Shown here one piece after another: positions 8,032 through 15,551 of a DNA stretch of 64,000 nucleotides. The DNA comes from Candidatus Woesearchaeota archaeon. Lineage in GTDB: Archaea; Nanobdellota; Nanobdellia; Woesearchaeales; JABGUJ01. Both the position numbers and the translations under genes were made by a program. The stretch is from the NCBI GenBank assembly GCA_018646625.1, contig JABGUJ010000004.1, forward strand, positions 1 through 64,000. The letters run 5' to 3'. Position 1 is the first letter of the stretch, and every line of letters begins with the position of its first letter. The notes under the pieces were generated by a model that saw nothing but the letters and a program-made list of their open reading frames with translations, did not search any database and was not told where the DNA came from.

Positions 8032-8153
8032 TATAATCCCTCGCTAATCTGCTTTAAACGTAAACGTAATACTCTAAAAAATACAATCCCTACAATTGAA
8101 AGAACCAGATAAGGGATGTGAGTATAAATCAAAATACTCATAACGGTTTCCAT
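8031..8153 (-). CDS. 40-residue single-span membrane protein (second gene of the GT2 unit)
   Basis: Starts METVMSILIYTHIP, continues as one transmembrane helix (about 10-27) and ends in a basic segment (RVLRLRLKQ). Its ATG overlaps the stop of the GT2 gene (TGATG at 8155-8151), with AGGAGAG as ribosome-binding site inside the GT2 coding end. Its own stop overlaps the next start. Function unknown. Confidence 0.65.
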   Translation of the reverse strand: METVMSILIYTHIPYLVLSIVGIVFFRVLRLRLKQISEGL

Positions 8154-8914
8154 CAAAACACTCTCCTAAAAAACATAAACATCCATTCGAGAGGTTTACC
8201 AACAACCACACCACCTAACGCGGCAAAAAACAGAAACATTTTCTTAGAAAAACTAATGCTAAGACCATACACGTGACGTAAGATCCAAACATCGTAAAAA
8301 TTGTTAATTTGCAAAGAATGAATTGCCTTCAAATGAGAATATGATACATAAGGCATTACAACATTCATCTGACCAACCGATAATTCATTTCGTTTAGCTT
8401 CCAACACAATTTCTGTTTCACACTCGAAATTATTGGAAATCAAATTAAGAGATTTCAAAGCAGACAAATTAAATGCATTATACCCCGAACAAGGATCATC
8501 AATCTTATACTCTGTTGCAACTCTCAACCACCAATTAGTGAAGTTATTCAGTTTACGACGCGTCTCACTTCGCCTAATACTTCTACTGGCAACCACAATA
8601 TCATATTTTGAAAGCAGTTTAATCATTTTTGGAATATATTTGGGATCATCTTCACCATCCGCATCATGCATAATTACATATTTGAACCCTTTTTTAGCTG
8701 CATAAGCCAATCCACGCCGTAAAGTAAATCCTTTTCCCTTATTAACGCGATTTCGCAACACAGTGCATTTGCCTTTAACCAGAGGATACGTTTTATCGGT
8801 ACTACCATCATCTACCACTATTACTTCATTAGAATACTTTTTACTCCTAGTAACTACTGCAGAAATGGTCTTTTCTTCATTATATGCGCAAATTACGACC
8901 GCTACCTTCTTCAT
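8153..8914 (-). CDS. GT2 glycosyltransferase, polyprenyl-phosphate sugar synthase type
   Basis: About 253 aa. GT-A fold of the dolichol-phosphate mannose/glucose synthase type: VICAYNEEKTI, the nucleotide-binding VVDDGSTDKT, and MHDADGEDDP in place of the DxD motif. Catalytic-core residues DPCSGYNAF are also present. The C-terminus has a hydrophobic stretch (KMFLFFAALGGVVVG) that could associate with the membrane. It likely transfers a sugar from a nucleotide donor to a polyprenyl phosphate for surface glycan assembly. Start at 8914 (MKKVAV) is chosen because it is 27.5 nt from the palindromic TATA; ATG 8923 and TTG 8926 are alternatives. Two mini membrane genes follow with overlapping codons. 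Confidence 0.85.
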   Translation of the reverse strand: MKKVAVVICAYNEEKTISAVVTRSKKYSNEVIVVDDGSTDKTYPLVKGKCTVLRNRVNKGKGFTLRRGLAYAAKKGFKYVIMHDADGEDDPKYIPKMIKLLSKYDIVVASRSIRRSETRRKLNNFTNWWLRVATEYKIDDPCSGYNAFNLSALKSLNLISNNFECETEIVLEAKRNELSVGQMNVVMPYVSYSHLKAIHSLQINNFYDVWILRHVYGLSISFSKKMFLFFAALGGVVVGKPLEWMFMFFRRVF

Positions 8915-8935
8915 AGATACCATCAACTTTACTCT

Positions 8936-8947
8936 ATATTTAAATAT
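8936..8947. promoter_or_regulatory. perfect palindromic TATA shared by divergent genes
   Basis: ATATTTAAATAT is a perfect 12-bp palindrome. Its centre is 27.5 nt from the minus-strand GT2 start (8914) and 28.5 nt from the plus-strand RqcH-like start (8970). One symmetric element therefore fits both leaderless genes. Confidence 0.65.
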
Positions 8948-8969
8948 TATTATAGATTAAGGCAAGGTT

Positions 8970-10085
8970 ATGATATCCGAAATATCCTCTGTGGAACTTC
9001 ACTACTTGATTAACGAATTACAGTTCTTGGTAGATGCCAAAGTAGACCAGATATATCAGCCAGAGAAAGAGGAACTAATCTTGCAGTTTCACAAAACAGG
9101 CAAAGGTAAAGTAATCTTGAGAATAATAAGAGGAAAATATCTTTACTTGACAGAACACAAAGGAGTTAATCCTGAAAGACCGCCCGGCTATTGTACATAT
9201 TTGAGAAAAAAGATCAAAGGTATGCGGTTAAGGGAAATTAAACAAATCGGAACTGAACGAATCGTAGAACTTCTCTTTGAATCTAGGGAAGAAAAATATA
9301 AACTAATCCTAGAATTCTTCAACAAAGGAAATATCATACTAATGACTGAAGAAAATCTAATTTTGTCTCCATTAGAACTTCAGAGATGGGCTGATAGAAC
9401 GATTAGACCTAAAGTGGATTACGTGTTTGATGAGCGAATAAACCTCAAAACACTAACAACTAAACAAACAAAAACAATTATGAAAGAATCTAAACAAGAA
9501 TCATTAGTAAAGTGTTTGGCGACTGATTTTGGATTGGGCGGAACGTGGGCGGAAGAGGTTTGTTTAATATCTAGCATAGATAAGACAATAAAACCTGGCG
9601 ATGCAGACGAGGTTGAATTAACTAAAGCTATACAACTCTTATTAGGTCAAGAACTAAAGCCTAACATAGTTAGAAAAGGAGAGAAAGTAATTGATATTCT
9701 TCCTATTGATCTGAAACAACACGACAAGGATGAAAAAGAATTCAAAGCAACATTTAACGAAGCCCTAGATTCAATATTAACAGATATTAAAATTGAAAGA
9801 GCTGAGAAAGAAGCACATAAAGAATCTACAAAAGGACTATCCAAAGTACAAAAGATTATAGACTCTCAAAACAAGATAATTAAGCAACTAAATAAATCCA
9901 TTACTGAAAATCAAGAGAAGGGAGAACTAATCTACAATAACTACAAACAAATTGATGACATTCTTAATCAAATACTAAAAGCTAGAGAAACTATGTCTTG
10001 GAAAGAGATTAAAGAAAAGTTGAAAGATCATAAAATCATTAAGAACATTGACGAGAAACACGGCAAGATTTCTATCGAGATTTAA
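8970..10085 (+). CDS. RqcH/NEMF-like NFACT protein lacking the NFACT-R domain
   Basis: 371 aa. The NFACT-N domain (about 1-165; VDQIYQP, ...NPERPPGYCTYLRKKIKG) is followed by the helical HhH region and a coiled-coil arm (about 265-350). RqcH/Rqc2/NEMF proteins bind 60S/50S subunits carrying stalled peptidyl-tRNA and direct C-terminal tailing. Full-length members are usually 550-700 aa and end in an NFACT-R (DUF814) domain, which is absent: the frame stops at 10085 and antisense coding follows. The conserved NFACT-N Asp-Arg pair appears as Glu-Arg (TERIVE). NFACT-R may be a separate gene elsewhere or lost. Leaderless start from the shared TATA. Confidence 0.8.
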   Translation: MISEISSVELHYLINELQFLVDAKVDQIYQPEKEELILQFHKTGKGKVILRIIRGKYLYLTEHKGVNPERPPGYCTYLRKKIKGMRLREIKQIGTERIVELLFESREEKYKLILEFFNKGNIILMTEENLILSPLELQRWADRTIRPKVDYVFDERINLKTLTTKQTKTIMKESKQESLVKCLATDFGLGGTWAEEVCLISSIDKTIKPGDADEVELTKAIQLLLGQELKPNIVRKGEKVIDILPIDLKQHDKDEKEFKATFNEALDSILTDIKIERAEKEAHKESTKGLSKVQKIIDSQNKIIKQLNKSITENQEKGELIYNNYKQIDDILNQILKARETMSWKEIKEKLKDHKIIKNIDEKHGKISIEI

Positions 10086-11086
10086 TCAAGAGCACCTTCT
10101 GCTAATGCGGGGTACTTAAATGTGTCAAATATTAGCAGTGAATCATATTCTTTAACATTCTCTGTGAAGTTATTTCTAAAATCCATCAACAAACTTTGTA
10201 TCTCTCTCATATCATTTGCATAAACCGTCAAACCAAGATTCCATTTTCCCATTATTTTAACAGACGCGGTCGCATTTTTGTGGTTTGCAATATAACTCTC
10301 CAACGCTTTCTCTTTCTCCTCTGACATATTAACCATCTTAAACAAGAACACACACCACAGCTTCCCTAGTTTTGGTCCATCTATTGCGGTTGTATAGTGC
10401 ATTATTACTCCCGACTGTTCTAATCTTTTAATCTTATACTTAACTCCTTCGGGGGTCATGTTGACAGACGATGCAATCTCCACAAGACGAGTACGGCAAT
10501 TCTTTCCCAATATGGATATTATTTTTCTATCTTGGCTATCTAGTTTAACTGGAGAATGCGAACTGCTGTCAACACGAAACAAAAACTTATCTGGAATCTT
10601 GAAGCCTTTGATTTCTTTGAAAATTGAAGAAACCAAAAATTCCGGATGAACCTTAAATTTCTTAATCAAAGGACAAATTTCATAATCTTGTATTTTATTG
10701 CCGAACTCCTTTTCCAACAACAACATAAGAGAATTCAAGTGTTCATTATCTCTGGCAAGAATTGAAATGCGCACATCATAATTTCCAAAAGTCGTTCCAA
10801 CCCATGTAACGAACCTATTTTCGCAAAGATGATTTACAATTTCTGCTAAACTTTCTTCATTCACATGAAACAATCTCAAGTAGATATCGTATTCCTTAAT
10901 TCCTAAGAGTCTATAATTTATTCCGGTTTTGAATCCTTTAATTATTCCTGATTTCTCTAGTTTATCTAATCTATATGCTACAACATCTCTTGATAGCTTT
11001 GTAAGCTTTGCAAGCTCCGCTATGTTTAGTCTTGCATTCTTACTAAGAAGAAATAAGAGCTTCTTATCCTTAATATCTAGCTTCAT
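10082..11086 (-). CDS. tandem Lrp/AsnC regulator (two HTH-RAM units fused)
   Basis: 334 aa from the ATG at 11086, exactly 27 nt from a TATA element. Unit 1 has a winged HTH (about 5-50, LNIAELAKLTKLSRDVVAYRL) and an AsnC-ligand/RAM domain (about 60-140). Unit 2 repeats both: HTH about 185-235 (DRKIISILGKNCRTRLVEIAS) and RAM about 245-325. Standard Lrp proteins have one unit of about 150 aa, so one chain here equals a covalent dimer. Lrp proteins regulate amino-acid and metabolic genes in response to small ligands. The frame stays open to 11392 upstream, but that part is not protein-like. Its last four bases overlap the convergent RqcH-like gene. Confidence 0.85.
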   Translation of the reverse strand: MKLDIKDKKLLFLLSKNARLNIAELAKLTKLSRDVVAYRLDKLEKSGIIKGFKTGINYRLLGIKEYDIYLRLFHVNEESLAEIVNHLCENRFVTWVGTTFGNYDVRISILARDNEHLNSLMLLLEKEFGNKIQDYEICPLIKKFKVHPEFLVSSIFKEIKGFKIPDKFLFRVDSSSHSPVKLDSQDRKIISILGKNCRTRLVEIASSVNMTPEGVKYKIKRLEQSGVIMHYTTAIDGPKLGKLWCVFLFKMVNMSEEKEKALESYIANHKNATASVKIMGKWNLGLTVYANDMREIQSLLMDFRNNFTENVKEYDSLLIFDTFKYPALAEGALD

Positions 11087-11108
11087 AATGCTTGAAAAAC
11101 TGACTGAA

Positions 11109-11117
11109 TATATAAAT
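11109..11117 (-). promoter_or_regulatory. TATA box of the tandem Lrp gene
   Basis: ATTTATATA on minus is centred 27 nt before the ATG at 11086. It decides that start over the long upstream extension. Confidence 0.55.
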
Positions 11118-11192
11118 ATTTTTGTTTTTAAGGAAAATTCAACCAATTTATTTATATAATTCAACAACAAATCAATGCCTGGTGATAATAGC

Positions 11193-12134
11193 ATGGCTAA
11201 ATATTGTATAACTGGAGGAGCAGGATTTCTTGGATCGAACTTGGTTGAAGAACTTCTAAAAAGAAAACACGAAGTCGTTGTAATAGATAACTTGGCAACA
11301 GGCCGAATGTGCAACTTAAAACCCTTTCTTGACAAAATAACATTTGTACAAGGAAGCATCATAGATCTTAAACTTCTCAAGGAAACTTTCAAAGGAGTCG
11401 ATTATGTTTTACACCAAGCAGCCATACCTTCTGTACAAAAATCTGTGGAGAATCCTCAAGATTCTTTTAATGTAAATGCAACGGGCACATTAAATGTACT
11501 AATAGCTGCAAGAGACAACAACGTGAAAAAAGTTGTTTATGCTGCTTCATCTTCTGCTTATGGTGACAGAGAAGGAAAGTATAAAGTTGAAACAATGATG
11601 CCTCTGCCAATGTCTCCTTATGCTGCTGCAAAAGTTGCATCTGAACATCTTTGTCAATCTTTTGCGCAAGTTTATGGGTTGCCAACAGTTTGCTTAAGAT
11701 ATTTTAATGTTTTCGGCCCAAGACAAGATCCAACATCTCATTATTCTGCCGTTATCCCTTTATTCATAAAAGCGGTTTTAGATGACAAACAACCAACAAT
11801 ATACGGTGATGGTTTGCAAAGTAGAGACTTTACTTTCATCGCAAATAATGTCGAAGCCAATATTTTGGCAGCAGAAAATCCAGATATTAAGATGGGTGAA
11901 ACAATCAACATCGCAACAGCTCAAGCAATAAACTTGATTGATTTACTAAAACTCATAAACAAAGAACTTGGCAAAGATGTTCAACCAATATTTGAAGAAG
12001 AGCGTGCAGGTGACATAAAACATTCTCTTGCAGACATCAACAAAGCAAAAGAATTACTAAACTATGATGTTTTAGTTAATTTTGAAGATGGTTTAAAGAA
12101 AACAATAAGGTGGTATGCAGATGGCAACGAATAG
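11193..12134 (+). CDS. NAD-dependent nucleotide-sugar epimerase (SDR, UDP-GlcNAc/Glc 4-epimerase type)
   Basis: About 313 aa. Extended SDR fold: NAD-binding GGAGFLG at the N-terminus, catalytic SSSAYGD and YAAAK (YxxxK), and the substrate-side signature RYFNVFGPRQDP...SAVIPLF typical of WbpP/GalE-like UDP-sugar 4-epimerases. It supplies a hexose or HexNAc precursor for glycans. ATG 11193 is preferred over 11175 because GGTGAT lies 6 nt before it; TATA TTTATATA lies at 11150-11157. The next gene overlaps its end. Confidence 0.88.
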   Translation: MAKYCITGGAGFLGSNLVEELLKRKHEVVVIDNLATGRMCNLKPFLDKITFVQGSIIDLKLLKETFKGVDYVLHQAAIPSVQKSVENPQDSFNVNATGTLNVLIAARDNNVKKVVYAASSSAYGDREGKYKVETMMPLPMSPYAAAKVASEHLCQSFAQVYGLPTVCLRYFNVFGPRQDPTSHYSAVIPLFIKAVLDDKQPTIYGDGLQSRDFTFIANNVEANILAAENPDIKMGETINIATAQAINLIDLLKLINKELGKDVQPIFEEERAGDIKHSLADINKAKELLNYDVLVNFEDGLKKTIRWYADGNE

Positions 12135-13410
12135 AAAAATTTGTATTGTGGGTCTAGGATATGTAGGGCTGCCGTTAGCTGTGGCATTCGGAAGGAAAAC
12201 GAGAGTTATGGGTTTTGATATTAACGAAAAGAAAATCCAAGAACTAAAACAAGATCATGATTCTATGGGTGAAGTAGAGGAACAAGAACTAAAACAAACC
12301 GACATCACTTACACCGCGAATCCTGAGGATATAAGAAACACAGACTTCATTATTGTCGCAGTGCCAACACCTATTGATGCACATAATAAACCTGATTTAA
12401 CTCCAATGATAAAGGCGTCAGAAACTATTGCGAAAAACTTAGCAAAAGGCTCAATTGTTGTATTTGAAAGCACGGTTTATCCTGGAGTGACGGAAGAGAT
12501 TTGCGTTCCTGTTTTAGAGAAACATTCAAATTTGAAATGTGGCGACGATTTTAAGGTTGGGTATTCTCCTGAAAGAATAAATCCTGGGGATAAAGAACAC
12601 ACTATTGATAAGATAATAAAAATTGTCTCCGGCCAAGATGAAGAAACGCTCAACATTGTTGCGGATGTATATGAAACAATAGTAACTGCGGGAGTTCACA
12701 AAGCACCTAACATTAAGACTGCAGAGGCTGCAAAAGTAATCGAGAATATTCAAAGAGATTTAAACATCGGTTTAGTAAACGAGCTTGCATTAATATTCCA
12801 AAAAGTTGGCATTAGCACATTTGATGTGATTGAAGCTGCATCAACAAAATGGAATTTTCACAAGTATAAACCTGGTTTAGTTGGCGGACACTGTATTGGT
12901 GTAGATCCTTATTATCTTGTTTACAAAGCAGAAGAACTTGGCTATCATCCACAAATAATTACTGCGGGAAGGTCAATAAATGATAATATGCATAAAAATG
13001 TTGCAGAGCTAATAATTAAAGGATTAATTAAAGCAGGTAAGGCTGTAAAAAACTCAAAAATATTAATATTGGGCTTAACATTTAAAGAGAATATAACTGA
13101 TCCTAGAAATTCTAGAGCTAAACAACTTATTGAAGAGCTGAAAGATTATGAGGTAGATATTGTTGCGTGTGATCCTTGGCTAAATGATGAATTGGTGATG
13201 AAAGAGTTCAAAGTAGAAAACATCCCTTTCGAACGCATAAAGAAAGATATTGATGGTATTATATTGGTCACCGCACACGATGAGTTTAAAGAGATATCAT
13301 TAGAACAGTTAAAAGAAGTATGCGTAAGCGATCCTGTACTTGTGGATATTAAAGGTTTATATGACCGAAAAAACGCGAGAGATCTAGGGTTTTCATATGC
13401 TTCCTATTAA
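12121..13410 (+). CDS. UDP-N-acetyl sugar 6-dehydrogenase (UDP-ManNAcA/GalNAcA type)
   Basis: About 429 aa, the standard length. N-terminal Rossmann VGLGYVGLPLA, central dimerisation helix, the active-site loop GLVGGHCIGVDPYYL with the catalytic Cys, and a C-terminal UDP-binding domain (ILGLTFKENITDPRNS). These enzymes oxidise C6 of a UDP-HexNAc to a uronate in two NAD-dependent steps. HKYKPG before the Cys loop is typical of the WbpA/TviB/WecC branch. The start overlaps the epimerase end by about 14 nt, with GGTGG 7 nt before ATG 12121 (ATG 12115 is an alternative), so the two genes are coupled. Confidence 0.9.
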   Translation: MATNRKICIVGLGYVGLPLAVAFGRKTRVMGFDINEKKIQELKQDHDSMGEVEEQELKQTDITYTANPEDIRNTDFIIVAVPTPIDAHNKPDLTPMIKASETIAKNLAKGSIVVFESTVYPGVTEEICVPVLEKHSNLKCGDDFKVGYSPERINPGDKEHTIDKIIKIVSGQDEETLNIVADVYETIVTAGVHKAPNIKTAEAAKVIENIQRDLNIGLVNELALIFQKVGISTFDVIEAASTKWNFHKYKPGLVGGHCIGVDPYYLVYKAEELGYHPQIITAGRSINDNMHKNVAELIIKGLIKAGKAVKNSKILILGLTFKENITDPRNSRAKQLIEELKDYEVDIVACDPWLNDELVMKEFKVENIPFERIKKDIDGIILVTAHDEFKEISLEQLKEVCVSDPVLVDIKGLYDRKNARDLGFSYASY

Positions 13411-13451
13411 ACAACAATCTTTATAAATTCTGATCCTTAGAAGAAATTAAA

Positions 13452-14438
13452 ATGAAGATTCTAGTAACTGGAGGCGCGGGATATATAGGGAGTCATGCTG
13501 TTAGGAGATTAGTAACTGCGGGTTTCGAAGTCGTTGTTATAGATAATTTATCTAAGGGCCACAAGGTTGCTCTTCCTTCTGAATGTAAATTATATGTAGA
13601 AGACTTGAAAAATCAAGAAAAGATTTATGATATTCTGAGCATAGAAAAAGTTGATGCAGTAATGCACTTTTCTGCTTCCATTGAAGTTGGTGAATCTATG
13701 AAGGACCCCATTCATTTTTATGAAAACAATGTCCGAAATACAATTAATTTACTTCTTGCAATGACTCGAGCAGGAGTTAATAAAATTATTTTCTCATCTA
13801 CTGCCGCAGTTTTTGGTGATCCTGAAGAAGTTCCTATGAAGGAAGATTCTAAAAAAGCACCGACAAACGTTTATGGCCGAACAAAATTAATGATGGAAAC
13901 CATTATTAAAGATTTGGCGAGCGTAGGTAACCTTAATTATGGTATTTTAAGATACTTCAATGCTGCTGGTGCAGATGATAGTGGGGACATAGGTGAAGAT
14001 CATGATCCTGAAACACATTTAATTCCGTTAATACTACAAGTTCCCCTAAAGCAAAGGGATAAGATATTTGTATTTGGACGAGACTATCCAACTAAAGATG
14101 GGACTTGCATACGAGATTACATCCATGTAAATGATCTGGCGGATGCACATATTCTGGTACTGGAGAAGATACTGGATGCTAAAGTTAACTGTGAATATAA
14201 TTTGGGTTCTGGCAACGGATATTCCGTGAACGAAGTAATTGCGATGTGTGAAGAAGTAGTTGGTATGCCTATCAATACTGAAGAGGCTCCTAGAAGGGCA
14301 GGGGATGCTCCAATTCTTGTTGCTGATCCTTCGTTACTAAAAAAAGAATTAGGTTGGGAACAAAAATACAATTTAAGAAAAATAATATCTTCTTCTTGGA
14401 AATGGCATAAATCTCATCCTAGAGGATATAATATTTAG
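13452..14438 (+). CDS. galE: UDP-glucose 4-epimerase
   Basis: 328 aa extended SDR. GGAGYIGSH at the N-terminus, SSTAAVFGDP with YGRTK (catalytic Tyr/Lys), RYFNAAGAD...DIGEDHDPETHLIP and the GTCIRDYIHVNDLA signature are all classic GalE. It interconverts UDP-glucose and UDP-galactose. TTTATAAA (13416-13423) lies about 32 nt before the ATG, giving a very short leader and separate transcription from the dehydrogenase. Confidence 0.93.
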   Translation: MKILVTGGAGYIGSHAVRRLVTAGFEVVVIDNLSKGHKVALPSECKLYVEDLKNQEKIYDILSIEKVDAVMHFSASIEVGESMKDPIHFYENNVRNTINLLLAMTRAGVNKIIFSSTAAVFGDPEEVPMKEDSKKAPTNVYGRTKLMMETIIKDLASVGNLNYGILRYFNAAGADDSGDIGEDHDPETHLIPLILQVPLKQRDKIFVFGRDYPTKDGTCIRDYIHVNDLADAHILVLEKILDAKVNCEYNLGSGNGYSVNEVIAMCEEVVGMPINTEEAPRRAGDAPILVADPSLLKKELGWEQKYNLRKIISSSWKWHKSHPRGYNI

Positions 14439-14449
14439 AATTTAACAAG

Positions 14450-15310
14450 ATGAATTTTTTCCTAAATAGATACAAAGAGTTTGGGCAAACTATTGATCCC
14501 GAAGAATGTCAACTTAAAACTTCAATTAGAGTGAACAATCTTAAGATTGATGACAAAACCCTAGTAAAAAGATTAAAACAACGAAAGATAACGCTCGCCA
14601 AAATCCCTTGGCTAGATCATGGGTATTATTCTGAATCTGAATTCTCTGCGGGGTCAACACAAGAATATCTACAAGGATACTACTATGTTCAAGAAGCTGC
14701 TGCGCAAGTACCTGCAATGATTCTTAATCCTGATAAAGATGATGTTGTCTTAGACATGTGTGCCGCACCTGGAGGAAAGACATGTCAACTTGCACAGTAT
14801 ATGGATAATAAAGGAACTTTGATTGCATTAGATAATAACAAGCCAAGATTGGCATCTTTGAAGAACAACCTAGAACGATTGGGTATTGCTAATACATTAA
14901 TCTATAATCTTGATGCAAAATATATTGATTCTCTAGATGTAAAGTTTGACAAGATTTTGCTTGATGCGCCTTGCTCTGGAAACTTCTGTACAGACAGAAA
15001 TTGGTTTGGCAAGCGTACTATTGAAGGTGTTAAGCAAAAGGCTAAGCAGCAAAAAGACTTGCTTAAAGCGGCCGTATCTGCTCTAAAACCTGCAGGAGAG
15101 TTGGTTTATTCAACATGCTCGCTAGAACCTGAAGAGAACGAAGAAGTGATAGAATGGGCATTAGAGACTCTTGGTATAGAACTATTGCCCGTTGAATTAG
15201 ATGCAGGAAGTCCAGGATTGACGCAGAAAACCTCTAAATGCCTTCGTTTTTGGCCAAATAAGGATAAAACTGAAGGATTCTTTCTAGCAAAGCTTAAGAA
15301 ACTAGTATAG
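14450..15310 (+). CDS. NOL1/NOP2/Sun-family RNA m5C methyltransferase
   Basis: 286 aa. SAM-binding DMCAAPGGKT (about 100-109), motif IV DAPCSGNF (about 171) and motif VI STCSLEPEENE (about 222) carry the two catalytic cysteines of Nsun/RsmB/Trm4 enzymes. The family methylates C5 of cytosine in tRNA or rRNA. The N-terminal RNA-binding part is short, and no PUA domain is fused. It lies 11 nt after galE and may be cotranscribed. It is convergent with the 5S rRNA gene. Confidence 0.9.
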   Translation: MNFFLNRYKEFGQTIDPEECQLKTSIRVNNLKIDDKTLVKRLKQRKITLAKIPWLDHGYYSESEFSAGSTQEYLQGYYYVQEAAAQVPAMILNPDKDDVVLDMCAAPGGKTCQLAQYMDNKGTLIALDNNKPRLASLKNNLERLGIANTLIYNLDAKYIDSLDVKFDKILLDAPCSGNFCTDRNWFGKRTIEGVKQKAKQQKDLLKAAVSALKPAGELVYSTCSLEPEENEEVIEWALETLGIELLPVELDAGSPGLTQKTSKCLRFWPNKDKTEGFFLAKLKKLV

Positions 15311-15312
15311 TG

Positions 15313-15327
15313 GAATTAAAAAAGAAA
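15313..15327 (-). terminator. oligo-T terminator of the 5S gene
   Basis: The minus strand reads CTTTCTTTTTTAA immediately after the helix-I 3' strand, a typical archaeal terminator. Confidence 0.55.
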
Positions 15328-15442
15328 GGAACGGCTTCATGAGCTTCCCGCACATAAGTGCAGTACCACAGCACGACGCAGACCTGCTTGACTTCCGTGT
15401 TCGAAATGGGAACGGGTAGGACCAGGCCACTCTGGCCGTTCA
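15328..15442 (-). rRNA. rrf: 5S ribosomal RNA
   Basis: On the minus strand the ends pair as helix I (GAACGGC with GCCGTTC). The internal region carries the universal loop-B/C block CCCATTTCGAACACGGAAG followed by TCAAGC. About 115 nt, and G+C-rich against an AT-rich background. A TATA element lies about 28 nt upstream (15467-15476) and an oligo-T terminator follows. It is not linked to 16S or 23S genes here, as in many archaea with dispersed rRNA genes. End positions are accurate to a base or two. Confidence 0.95.
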
Positions 15443-15466
15443 CAGAGTCAGAGATTTAACAACTCA

Positions 15467-15476
15467 TATTTATAAC
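15467..15476 (-). promoter_or_regulatory. TATA box of the 5S rRNA gene
   Basis: GTTATAAATA on minus is centred about 28 nt upstream of the predicted 5S 5' end. Confidence 0.55.
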
Positions 15477-15551
15477 TTTCTTATCTGTATTATCTATATT
15501 CAACGAGCAATTTATAAATTGTATATTTAAGCATTATTTTAGTCATTGAAA

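Noticed and set aside
10086-10400. A frameshifted NFACT-R domain continuing the RqcH-like gene
   Set aside because: Downstream plus-strand frames are short and show none of the NFACT-R motifs; the strand opposite is a well-formed Lrp gene.
11087-11392. 102-residue N-terminal extension of the tandem Lrp protein
   Set aside because: Not protein-like in composition, overlaps the divergent epimerase, and a TATA element sits 27 nt before the internal ATG at 11086.
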